Below are positions 29,153 through 36,638 of a stretch of 64,000 nucleotides of DNA, piece by piece. The position numbers and the translations under genes were made by a program. Numbering within the stretch: the first letter of the stretch is position 1; each line of letters begins with the position of its first letter. The stretch comes from Planctomycetaceae bacterium (GTDB taxonomy: Bacteria; Planctomycetota; Planctomycetia; Planctomycetales; Planctomycetaceae): contig JANQSH010000039.1 in assembly GCA_028284145.1 (NCBI GenBank), forward strand, positions 1 to 64,000, in the 5' to 3' direction. The notes below the pieces were generated by a model. It saw nothing but the letters and a program-made list of their open reading frames with translations, was not told the origin of the DNA and ran no database searches.

Positions 29153-30241
29153 TCACTCGAAATCGTCAAGTCCATCCATCAGATCATCGAGTGCATCGCG
29201 CGGCGTTGCGACCGTTTCGGTTTGTCGTTTGGGCACTCCGACTTCCATCCCGACGGCATCGCGGCCATCCCGCACCAGTTCGACATCGCGCTCTTCGACT
29301 GCCAACTCCAAAGCCGATTTGCTCGGAGCGCCAAACAGTTTCGACAAGTCGATTTTCAATCCGGCGACTTCGCCATCGGCTCCGGCAATAGCCGGCGTCT
29401 TGTGACCGGGAAAAATAATGGCATTCTCGGGGCAGACGCGGCTGCAGGCAGGGCATCCCTTTTTGCAGTTGTCCTGCTGCTCAACCAGAATGCGTTCACG
29501 ATGGTCGATCCCATAAACCCCAAACAGGCAAAAGTCGATGCACTCCATACAATTCGTGCAGCGGTCATAATCAATAACGGGATACCAGCGACGTTTCGTC
29601 GGTTCCGGCTGATGTGATGAATCTCCATTGCTCGCTCCATCCTCCTCTTGACCATTCCTGTTTTGGCCATTTTCGTTGGAGCGAGGAACTTCCAACTGGA
29701 GCAACTGCTGCGGATGCAGATAACGTTCCAACTGATCTTTCTTCGGATTTCCATTGATCCACTGCATCAGATCGACGGTTTGAATCGAACTTTCATCCGA
29801 AATGCGACGGACTTCGTTGATAAATGCCTGAGGTGAGTCATCGACGCGCAAATCGATGCAATAGATTTTTCGATTCGGCACATCGAGAGCACCTATGGAG
29901 TCCAGGGATGTGTCATCTTCCTGCGGGAGATCCGATTCATTGTCGGACTCGTCGTCGCGCAACAACGATTCTCCCTCATGCCCTTTGACCCCCGCACGAT
30001 CCAGCGTCCAATGCGCTGCCCGTGGAAACAGCCACGACAATACAATCAGATCGCCAGGCACGGACCGCAGAAACAGCATACCCGTGTGATCGTGGGACAT
30101 GTCATACAGGTGAGGAACGACTGAGCAGTCAACGTCGGGTGCCATTATCAACGCAGTGGCGATTTCCTCTTCGAGGTGGCGACGCTGCGGATTTTTCCCT
30201 TGCGCCTGAGAGAGGACCACAGTGATTTTTTTTCCGGCCAT
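29153..30241 (-). CDS. Large ferredoxin with two [4Fe-4S] motifs
   Basis: A 362-residue protein. The first 180 or so residues (ITVVLSQAQGKNPQRRHLEE onward) form an alpha/beta domain I do not recognise. A low-complexity Asn/Gln/Glu/Ser linker follows. Then come two cluster motifs: CTNCMECIDFC (Cys 228, 231, 234, 238) and CKKGCPACSRVCP (Cys 259, 263, 266, 270), consistent with two [4Fe-4S] centres. An acidic tail ends the protein. The ATG at 30241 (MAGKKITVVL) is chosen over an extension at 30343 with no sense. It probably transfers electrons to a partner in this locus; the partner is unknown. Confidence 0.83.
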   Translation of the reverse strand: MAGKKITVVLSQAQGKNPQRRHLEEEIATALIMAPDVDCSVVPHLYDMSHDHTGMLFLRSVPGDLIVLSWLFPRAAHWTLDRAGVKGHEGESLLRDDESDNESDLPQEDDTSLDSIGALDVPNRKIYCIDLRVDDSPQAFINEVRRISDESSIQTVDLMQWINGNPKKDQLERYLHPQQLLQLEVPRSNENGQNRNGQEEDGASNGDSSHQPEPTKRRWYPVIDYDRCTNCMECIDFCLFGVYGIDHRERILVEQQDNCKKGCPACSRVCPENAIIFPGHKTPAIAGADGEVAGLKIDLSKLFGAPSKSALELAVEERDVELVRDGRDAVGMEVGVPKRQTETVATPRDALDDLMDGLDDFE

Positions 30242-30488
30242 TATTGTCCGATTCCGTATGGATTTGCTCGCCGCCTGCTTTGAAAAAGGGACGAGACGGA
30301 GAATTCGCAGACGTGTCAACACGCGTCCATTCTTCGATGTCACTCAATTCTACCGGAAACGAATTGCGTATCGCAATCAAACACGGGCGATTCCGACCAC
30401 CTGTTCCGTCTTGTTCACAGGCAGACATGGATTCCAGCAAACGCATGTTATCGAAAGAGTCGCGACGCGCAACAATCACTGCGGACAT
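30129..30488 (-). CDS. Small hypothetical ORF between lipoyl carrier and ferredoxin genes
   Basis: The ATG at 30488 lies one base after the TAA of the GcvH-like gene (TAACATG), an arrangement typical of translational coupling. The predicted 119-residue protein begins MSAVIVARRDSFDNMRLLES and has NSFPVELSDIEEWTRVDTSA around residue 45. It then overlaps the ferredoxin gene by about 113 bp, which is unusual. Either it is a real but divergent protein, or its end is frameshifted and the true product stops before 30241. I do not recognise a family. Confidence 0.4.
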   Translation of the reverse strand: MSAVIVARRDSFDNMRLLESMSACEQDGTGGRNRPCLIAIRNSFPVELSDIEEWTRVDTSANSPSRPFFKAGGEQIHTESDNNGRKKNHCGPLSGAREKSAASPPRRGNRHCVDNGTRR

Positions 30489-30489
30489 G

Positions 30490-30939
30490 TTACTGGAATT
30501 GTCCCTTGAGGGTTCGTTGTGTCTCTTCCCATCCATCGGCCAACAACGCGACATAAGCCTCTGGTGTCAGCGGTACGGCATCGGTTTCGAAATCAAACAG
30601 CCAGCCCGTTCCGTAATTATCGGTGTTGATTGCGGAGGGATCATCCAGAAGTTTTTCATTGAACGCCCTGACGATACCAGCAAAGGGAGCATACAAAGTC
30701 GAAAGAGCTTTGGAGCTTTCGATCTCGCCAATTTCCTGTCTTTCGCGCACCGAACTTTGCGGGTCGATCACCCAGTCAAGGAAGTAGACATCTTGCAACA
30801 GGCGAACGGAATAGGAGGTGAACCCCGCGCGGTACCTGTTTGCCGTTTCCTGCAGCCAGAGATGATTCGACGAATACACCCGGTCGGTCGGTATTCGAGC
30901 CTCGAATTTTCCCATGGGAAATATGAGATCAACTGACAT
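30490..30939 (-). CDS. GcvH-like lipoyl-carrier protein
   Basis: A 149-residue lipoyl-domain protein of the glycine-cleavage H family. The lipoylation site is EIESSKALSTLYAPFAG with Lys77, followed by NEKLLDDPSAINTDNYGTGW, the usual GcvH C-terminal half. No gcvT or gcvP is adjacent. It heads a minus-strand run with the ferredoxin, cyclase and polyprenyl synthase genes. The N-terminal part (MSVDLIFPMGKFEARIPTDR) differs from housekeeping GcvH, so it may be a specialised lipoyl carrier, comparable in concept to LbpA proteins of sulfur oxidisers. That comparison is inference. Confidence 0.85.
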   Translation of the reverse strand: MSVDLIFPMGKFEARIPTDRVYSSNHLWLQETANRYRAGFTSYSVRLLQDVYFLDWVIDPQSSVRERQEIGEIESSKALSTLYAPFAGIVRAFNEKLLDDPSAINTDNYGTGWLFDFETDAVPLTPEAYVALLADGWEETQRTLKGQFQ

Positions 30940-31100
30940 GTGGCGAGTCCTGTGGGTGGGCGAGAATGCGGAGAGCGGGTTCAGAAGCCGGAAAGCGAGA
31001 TCCTGTTGGAGGGGAATTTGTTGTTTGAGCCTTTACCTGCCGGGCTGCACAAATATTCCTTGTTTCATCGGGTGATTGTAAACGGCAATGTTGGGAGAGA

Positions 31101-31469
31101 TCACTCACCCTTCAGATTGGCGAGCGCCTCTTCCTGTGTCTCATAAATCGACCAGATGCTGGTGAAGTGAGAAAGCTCAAACACCTCGTGACAAACCGGA
31201 TTGCAGCCACAAATGGCAAGTTTACCGCCCGAATCGCGCACCGTCATCCAGATATGACGCAATGTTTCCAGCATCATTGAACCGAAGTAGTCGACGTTGC
31301 TGAAATCGACGAGGACTGCGGACAAACTGGCAGAGGCGTGCCGCTGGGCAACTTCGGTGTCGAGTTCAGACATGGCATCGGCGCAGGAGAAATTGCCGAT
31401 TTCACTACAAACCGTCACGATAACAACGTCGTCCACCTGTTCGATTTCAAAGATCTCTTGTGTGTCCAT
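31101..31469 (-). CDS. STAS-domain anti-sigma factor antagonist-like protein
   Basis: A 122-residue single STAS domain. The core reads VDDVVIVTVCSEIGNFSCAD, then AVLVDFSNVDYFGSMMLETL. The usual DSSG phosphorylation motif is replaced by DYFGS, so if it is phosphorylated the acceptor is probably the Ser after Gly. It is the third gene of a three-gene unit whose second product carries an RsbW-like ATPase domain, the kinase expected to phosphorylate such a protein. The ATG at 31469 lies nine bases after the upstream stop; a TTG at 31481 is less likely. Confidence 0.85.
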   Translation of the reverse strand: MDTQEIFEIEQVDDVVIVTVCSEIGNFSCADAMSELDTEVAQRHASASLSAVLVDFSNVDYFGSMMLETLRHIWMTVRDSGGKLAICGCNPVCHEVFELSHFTSIWSIYETQEEALANLKGE

Positions 31470-31477
31470 TGAAAATA

Positions 31478-32401
31478 TCAATCCTCTGCCTGTTCTGCCT
31501 CACCTGTGTGATCTTTGTCATCGACGCGGCGTTTCGTCAAAGTGACTTCATTTCCCGCAGGATTAAACTGAACATCATCCATAAAAGTTCGCATCAGTAG
31601 CACACCGCGACCACAGGGCCGATCCAAATTGGCAGGATCGATCGGGTCGGGCAGGTTATGCGGATCAAATCCTGGCCCTTCATCTCGAATTTTGTACACA
31701 GCCTGCATGGGGGAAATGTATGCCGAAACATGAATGCGACGATCCTTGTAAGGTTCTTCTTTCGACCTCCGCTGTGCCAACTCGTAATACTCGCGGTGAT
31801 CCTCCTCGCGCAGTGACGAACTGACTTCGAGGTTGCCATGATAAAAGGCGTTGACAAGTGCTTCTTCCAGCGCAACGCCAAGCCGCAGTTGATCTGCCTC
31901 GGAACACAACCGCACTCGGGAGACCGCCTCCTGCAGAAATCCAACCACCGAGTGGACGAGCGAAAGATCGTTTTCCAGCACAAATTCGATTTCGTTTTTG
32001 CGCATGCGGTTCATCAGCCGCATTGAAGTTCGTTCCTGACCGGATGCGGTGAGGACTCGTTCGGCGATCTCCGCAAGGTCCCGTGCCAAGCGTTTCTTTG
32101 GCACATAACTGGCGGCCCCCTGTTGCAACGCCTGAACTGCAATTTCCTCACTCCCCTGAGCCGTCATCAGCACAACCGGAATGAGCGGATAATTCTCGCG
32201 GATGTGTTGTACCAGTTGCAGACCATCCATCTCGGGCATCTGCAAGTCGGTGACAACCAGATCGGGCATGTGGAGTTCCATCTGATCCAACGCTTCTTTG
32301 CCGTTGACAGCGTAGTGAACCTCCCAATCGGCATGGTTCGACAGCAGACCACCGGCAATTTTGCGATCCATCACCGAATCGTCAACGACAAGTATTCTCA
32401 T
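31478..32401 (-). CDS. Response regulator with RsbW-like ATPase output domain
   Basis: A 307-residue protein. Residues 1-120 form a receiver domain with DD at 7-8, phospho-acceptor Asp52 in VVTDLQMPEMDG and the Lys of YVPKKRL. Residues about 140-295 form a HATPase_c domain of the anti-sigma kinase type with N box EEALVNAFYHGN, G1 box IRDEGPGFDP and GRGVLLMRTFMDDV. So the output is partner-switching kinase activity, not DNA binding. The start codon overlaps the stop of the hybrid kinase gene (ATGA at 32398-32401) and its stop nearly touches the STAS gene, which strongly implies one pathway. Confidence 0.92.
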   Translation of the reverse strand: MRILVVDDSVMDRKIAGGLLSNHADWEVHYAVNGKEALDQMELHMPDLVVTDLQMPEMDGLQLVQHIRENYPLIPVVLMTAQGSEEIAVQALQQGAASYVPKKRLARDLAEIAERVLTASGQERTSMRLMNRMRKNEIEFVLENDLSLVHSVVGFLQEAVSRVRLCSEADQLRLGVALEEALVNAFYHGNLEVSSSLREEDHREYYELAQRRSKEEPYKDRRIHVSAYISPMQAVYKIRDEGPGFDPHNLPDPIDPANLDRPCGRGVLLMRTFMDDVQFNPAGNEVTLTKRRVDDKDHTGEAEQAED

Positions 32402-35400
32402 GGCTGACCGCCCTGTTTTGTCTCTTGTTGCGAACCCAATGCAATCCAGGTTGATAGATGAGGAACCAGCGTATTCAATGAGTTCTCAAATTCAATCCAA
32501 AGCTCCGACACGCCGCCCAGTTCTTCGTTGCGTCCCCGGGTTTCCATCTCCTCCGCAAACGCACCCGTTTCGGTCGCTCCCAAAGTGCGCATCGACCCTT
32601 TCAATGTGTGGGCCAAACGGCGAATCGATGCCGCATCCTGAGTTTCGATTGCCCTTCGCAACTCGTCGCGGAGATTTGGCAATTCTGCGAGAAACGCCGA
32701 CATCACCTCTCTCAATAGTTCATGATCGCCACCGACGGCGTCCAAAGCAATCGACCAGTCAATTTCCGGGCAATTTTCCGCCAATTCTTTTCCTTCCAAC
32801 TCATCGGCCTTTGCCAGATCATCCATGTGACCACCTCCCTTCATCCGTTGCAGGACATCATGGATTGTCTCCATCAGTGTTGCGGCACGAACCGGTTTCG
32901 TCACATAGTCATCCATGCCGGACGACAGGCATTGCTCCCGATCTCCCTTCATCGCATGAGCCGTCATCGCAATGATCGGCAGGCGCCGCTGATGTGTCAC
33001 CAATTCCCATTGGCGAATGGTTCGCGTGGCTTCGAGGCCATCCATTTCCGGCATCTGCACGTCCATCAGCACAAGATCAAACTGCTGAGATTTTGCTTCC
33101 CGCACGGCAGCCGCACCATTGTCCACAACTGTCACATCATGGCCCTGTTGTCCAAGAAGCCCAACCGCCAGTTTCTGATTTGGCAAACTGTCTTCGGCCA
33201 ACAGAATCTGCAATCGCTTCATTTCCACCGGTTCTTCCAGCGAGAACGACTCCGGTTCCACCTTCTCTTCAAATGCCTCGACTCCCAACGCGGCAATAAT
33301 GGCATCAAATAGCTCAGACTGCTTCACTGGTTTGATCAGATGCGATCGGATATCCAGTTCATCGCATTTCTGGCGATCGCCAATATGCTCGCCCGATGTC
33401 AGCATCATGATGACCGGGCTGTTCGCCACGGTTTCCTCGCGTATGCGTTTTACAAAAGAAAAGCCATCGACATCCGGCATATGAACATCGGATATGATTA
33501 GAGAGTAGGGGGTTTGTTGTTCGGTCGCTCGGTGAATAGCCTGATGCCCTTCCTCTGCATTCTCCGCCGTTTCCACGTCCATCCGCCAATTGGTCAGCAT
33601 TTCGCTCAGAATGCGACGGTTTGTCTGGTTGTCGTCAACGACCAGAACACGGATGGGAAGCAGATGGGACGGAAACTCCCGGTTGGAACGCGCGATGTTT
33701 AATTCGGGTAAGGCAGACTTGTGTGCTGGCCGCACCCGAATGGTGAATACGAAGAGGCTTCCTTCATTCAGCACACTGGAAACCCGAATTGTCCCGTCCA
33801 TCATTCGCACGAGTTGTCCTGAAATGGTCAACCCGAGACCGGTCCCGCCATACTGTCTTGTCAGCGAGGGATCCGCCTGCTCAAAGGCGTCGAAAATCGC
33901 TTCCATTTTGTCCTGAGCAATACCGATCCCCGTGTCTTTGACTTCGAATTGAAGTGTGATGTCGTCGCCCGGCATCTCCAGGCGGGAAACGGTCAGTACA
34001 ACTTCGCCCTCATGTGTGAATTTGATTGCATTTCCAACGAGGTTCACAATAATTTGACGAATGCGATGCGCATCACCCTTCACTGCAACCGGGACATTCG
34101 GATCGATTCGCAACGCGAGTTCAAGATTGTTTTGCACTGCACGAACGGCGAGCGCTTTCATCGTATTGCCGATGAGCTCATGCAGATCGAAGGGGGAATC
34201 GGCAATCTCCAATTTGCCTGCTTCAATTTTTGAAAAGTCGAGAATGTCGTTGATAATCTGCATCAACGAATCACCCGAATCATGCACCATCGTCAAATAG
34301 TCGCGCTGCGTTGGTGTCAACTCACCATCCAGAAGCAACTCGGTCATTCCAATAATAGCATTCATGGGTGTGCGGATTTCATGGCTCATGTTCGCCATAA
34401 AATCGCTTTTGGCACGGTTTGCAGCCTCGGCTGCTTCCTTGGCACGTTTCAGCGATTCAGCCGCACGCTTGTTCTCGGTGATGTCGCGCGAAATTCCCAA
34501 GGTTCCAATGACCTGTCCCGCACGATCAATGAGCGTGCTCTTGGATGTTGATGTCCATGTCGATGTTCCATCCGGCCAGGTGGGATTTTCTTCTTTTGCG
34601 ATCATCGGGTGGCGCGAGTTCATCACCCGCATTTCATCGGCATATCCCTGTTTCGCAAACTCTTCGGGGAAAATGTCGATATCGGAAAGTCCGATGGCCT
34701 CTTTCGCAGAGGTGTAACCAAACTTCTGTGCAAGGGCCTTGCTCAGTCGCAAAAACTTGCCCTGCCGGTCCTTAAACCAGATATAATCGGGCAGGCTGTC
34801 GAGCAACTTGTTGAATAGATAACGTTCGTAATGTAATTCTTCTTCGGCGTTTTTGCGGTCGGTAATGTCGTGAATGAGAACCGTGTAGGCCGGTTGTCCA
34901 CCAAGCGGAATCGGCTGCATCGACATCAATGCCAAAAGCCGTTGACCATTCCGGCGGATCAGCTCCGTCTCGACATGCTGACCGATCATCGAACCTTTCT
35001 CGCCGGTACTGGTATGACGGTTGATGGCGGCCTGAGGACGAAATTGTTCTGAAGGCGGAAAGATCAATTCCATCATGTCCCGACCAATCACTTCGTCGTG
35101 ATCGTAGCCGAACATCCGCTCGGACGCCCGGTTGAACTCGATGATCTTTCCATTGACGTCGATGATGATCAAAGAGTCCAGCATGTTGTCGAAGAAGGAC
35201 TGTTTTCGCTGCTCGCTTTCCTTCAATGCCCGCTCTGCCTGTTCCCGCAATGTGACGTCCCAGAAGATCCCCTGAATGCCGATAATGTTGCCATCACGAT
35301 CCCTCACGGGAGCCTTCAGCACATGCACGAACATCTCGTTGCCATCGACATCAGTATGCTGTTCGACATCCTCCAGGATTTGGCCCGTTTCGATAACCTT

Positions 35401-36027
35401 GCGATCATCCTCGCGATACTTCTCGGCCAGTTCATCGGAGAACAGATAGAAATCGGTCTTGCCGCGGATTTCGTCAAGCGATTTTTCGACCAGATCGCAC
35501 CACCGCTGGTTCGCAAAGACAAACCGACTTTCCAGGTCCTTTCGAAAGACATTCAACGGCAATGTTTCCAACAGTGACTGGTAGACCGCTTCGCTGTCTC
35601 TTCGTGCCTGTTCCGCACGAACATGAACCGAGATGTCGACAATCGCCCCCATGACAATCGGGCCATCAGTCGTGGAGACATAACTCAACCCGAGTTCCAC
35701 AGGAAATTCGGCTCCATCTTTCCGGATACCCACCAACGCGCGCCCCGGCCCGTGGATATGTCGCGGTGACTTGACGTAGTCGTTTCGCAGCACAACGTGC
35801 GCTTTGCGATAACGTTCGGGAATCAGAATTTCAATCTGCTGACCGGGTAACTCACCTTCGGTGTATCCAAAGACTCGCTCCAGAATCGTGTTTGCCATCA
35901 CGATCGTACCATCCGCTCCCATGACGACAATCGGATGCGGGTGCGTATCAACCAATGGACGAAGCCTCGCTAACTCCGTCTCCATATCGAAGACCGTGTG
36001 AATCGAATTCGGATCAGAAATGGTCAT
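32398..36027 (-). CDS. Multi-PAS hybrid histidine kinase with two receivers and HPt domain
   Basis: A 1209-residue cytoplasmic sensor with no membrane helix seen. Four PAS domains lie at about 20-140, 145-262, 270-393 and 400-520. A HisKA domain with His549 (MANMSHEIRTPMNAIIGM) and a HATPase_c domain to about 765 follow (NLVGNAIKFTHEG, DTGIGI, GGTGLGLTI). Then come two receivers with acceptors Asp847 and Asp989, and a C-terminal HPt domain with His1140 in LAHTLKGSMRTLG. It can therefore run a full His-Asp-His relay inside one chain and pass phosphate to the receiver protein encoded directly downstream. The gene heads that three-gene unit. Confidence 0.95.
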   Translation of the reverse strand: MTISDPNSIHTVFDMETELARLRPLVDTHPHPIVVMGADGTIVMANTILERVFGYTEGELPGQQIEILIPERYRKAHVVLRNDYVKSPRHIHGPGRALVGIRKDGAEFPVELGLSYVSTTDGPIVMGAIVDISVHVRAEQARRDSEAVYQSLLETLPLNVFRKDLESRFVFANQRWCDLVEKSLDEIRGKTDFYLFSDELAEKYREDDRKVIETGQILEDVEQHTDVDGNEMFVHVLKAPVRDRDGNIIGIQGIFWDVTLREQAERALKESEQRKQSFFDNMLDSLIIIDVNGKIIEFNRASERMFGYDHDEVIGRDMMELIFPPSEQFRPQAAINRHTSTGEKGSMIGQHVETELIRRNGQRLLALMSMQPIPLGGQPAYTVLIHDITDRKNAEEELHYERYLFNKLLDSLPDYIWFKDRQGKFLRLSKALAQKFGYTSAKEAIGLSDIDIFPEEFAKQGYADEMRVMNSRHPMIAKEENPTWPDGTSTWTSTSKSTLIDRAGQVIGTLGISRDITENKRAAESLKRAKEAAEAANRAKSDFMANMSHEIRTPMNAIIGMTELLLDGELTPTQRDYLTMVHDSGDSLMQIINDILDFSKIEAGKLEIADSPFDLHELIGNTMKALAVRAVQNNLELALRIDPNVPVAVKGDAHRIRQIIVNLVGNAIKFTHEGEVVLTVSRLEMPGDDITLQFEVKDTGIGIAQDKMEAIFDAFEQADPSLTRQYGGTGLGLTISGQLVRMMDGTIRVSSVLNEGSLFVFTIRVRPAHKSALPELNIARSNREFPSHLLPIRVLVVDDNQTNRRILSEMLTNWRMDVETAENAEEGHQAIHRATEQQTPYSLIISDVHMPDVDGFSFVKRIREETVANSPVIMMLTSGEHIGDRQKCDELDIRSHLIKPVKQSELFDAIIAALGVEAFEEKVEPESFSLEEPVEMKRLQILLAEDSLPNQKLAVGLLGQQGHDVTVVDNGAAAVREAKSQQFDLVLMDVQMPEMDGLEATRTIRQWELVTHQRRLPIIAMTAHAMKGDREQCLSSGMDDYVTKPVRAATLMETIHDVLQRMKGGGHMDDLAKADELEGKELAENCPEIDWSIALDAVGGDHELLREVMSAFLAELPNLRDELRRAIETQDAASIRRLAHTLKGSMRTLGATETGAFAEEMETRGRNEELGGVSELWIEFENSLNTLVPHLSTWIALGSQQETKQGGQP

Positions 36028-36063
36028 ATCGAATTTTCAATTCACGAATGCATTCGACACCAC

Positions 36064-36114
36064 GTTGCCGAACTGGCAACATAATACAAGTCACTCGATG
36101 AGATGGTGAGTGAC
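36064..36114. promoter_or_regulatory. Two inverted repeats upstream of the hybrid kinase gene
   Basis: Two dyads lie 37-87 bp upstream of the kinase ATG at 36027. One is GTTGCC-5-GGCAAC (36064-36080). The other is GTCACTC-11-GAGTGAC (36090-36114). A TATTAT box on the minus strand at 36081-36086 sits between them. They could be operator sites or leader RNA hairpins. No regulator can be assigned. Confidence 0.35.
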
Positions 36115-36195
36115 GAAGAACCGTCATCTGCCGGAACCGCGACGAGTGATTGCTGACTGGTGATTGGGAAATGGGCTCTATGTGAGCCATGTTCA

Positions 36196-36270
36196 AGTGT
36201 AGCGGCTTTCACACTGCTATAACAGTTCCAGATGAGGCTCAAGCCGCCACAGAGAAAAGTTCGTCGGACC
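36196..36270 (+). repeat. Dispersed element C, copy 1
   Basis: This stretch begins AGTGTAGCGGCTTTCACACT and includes CAGTTCCAGATGAGGCTCAA and GCCGCCACAGAGAAAA. It matches 41219-41294 over about 75 bp with scattered substitutions. It directly precedes element A copy 4 and lies upstream of the kinase gene. GCGGCTT and AAGCCGC are complementary, so the element can fold into a long hairpin. Confidence 0.7.
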
Positions 36271-36473
36271 AGACCGTGTTATACTCCTCTGTGCCGTAAT
36301 GAGCGTCGACTGGCCTGCAAACATAGTGCCTTGTCAAGGCTTTGTTGGGAAGCGGATTAACATAACCTGCTCCGTTGCCGCTGCTTGCAACTTCATCAAA
36401 TCCAACATTCAGTCTTGATGATCCAATCGTTCCCCACGAGCCAGAGACATCACACCAGAAGGTAAATTGCTCT
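36271..36473 (+). repeat. Dispersed element A, copy 4, interrupted by element D
   Basis: The left half of element A (AGACCGTGTTATACTCCTCT to GGCCTGCAAACATAG) ends at 36326. The right half (TCCCCACGAGCCAGAGACAT to AAATTGCTCT) resumes at about 36431. The intervening 104 bp are a full element D. Removing them restores a normal A element of about 100 bp. It lies in the 611-bp gap between the hybrid kinase and xylB genes. Confidence 0.82.
36327..36430 (+). repeat. Dispersed element D, copy 2 (nested in element A)
   Basis: It begins TGCCTTGTCAAGGCTTTGTT, whose GCCTTG-T-CAAGGC is a near-perfect palindrome. It continues through CTCCGTTGCCGCTGCTTGCA and CATCAAATCCAACATTCAGT to GATGATCCAATCGT. It interrupts element A at the centre of the A internal hairpin. 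Confidence 0.78.
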
Positions 36474-36638
36474 ATTCAGCGGGATCTTGATTTGCCTGAT
36501 GAGGAAGGCATTTCCAGGAAACGGACACCTGTTTCTGCCTGCCTCCAGCGTAATCTCCCAAAGGCAGGCATGCAATGACATTATCTTGTTTCGGCCTGTC
36601 AGACTGACTGATTTCCACCTTCGTTACGATCGGTTCTC

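Noticed and set aside
36042-36242. Minus-strand ORF across element C (and the similar one at 41071-41370)
   Set aside because: The shared peptide is simply the translation of the dispersed element C; no start site or domain supports a gene.
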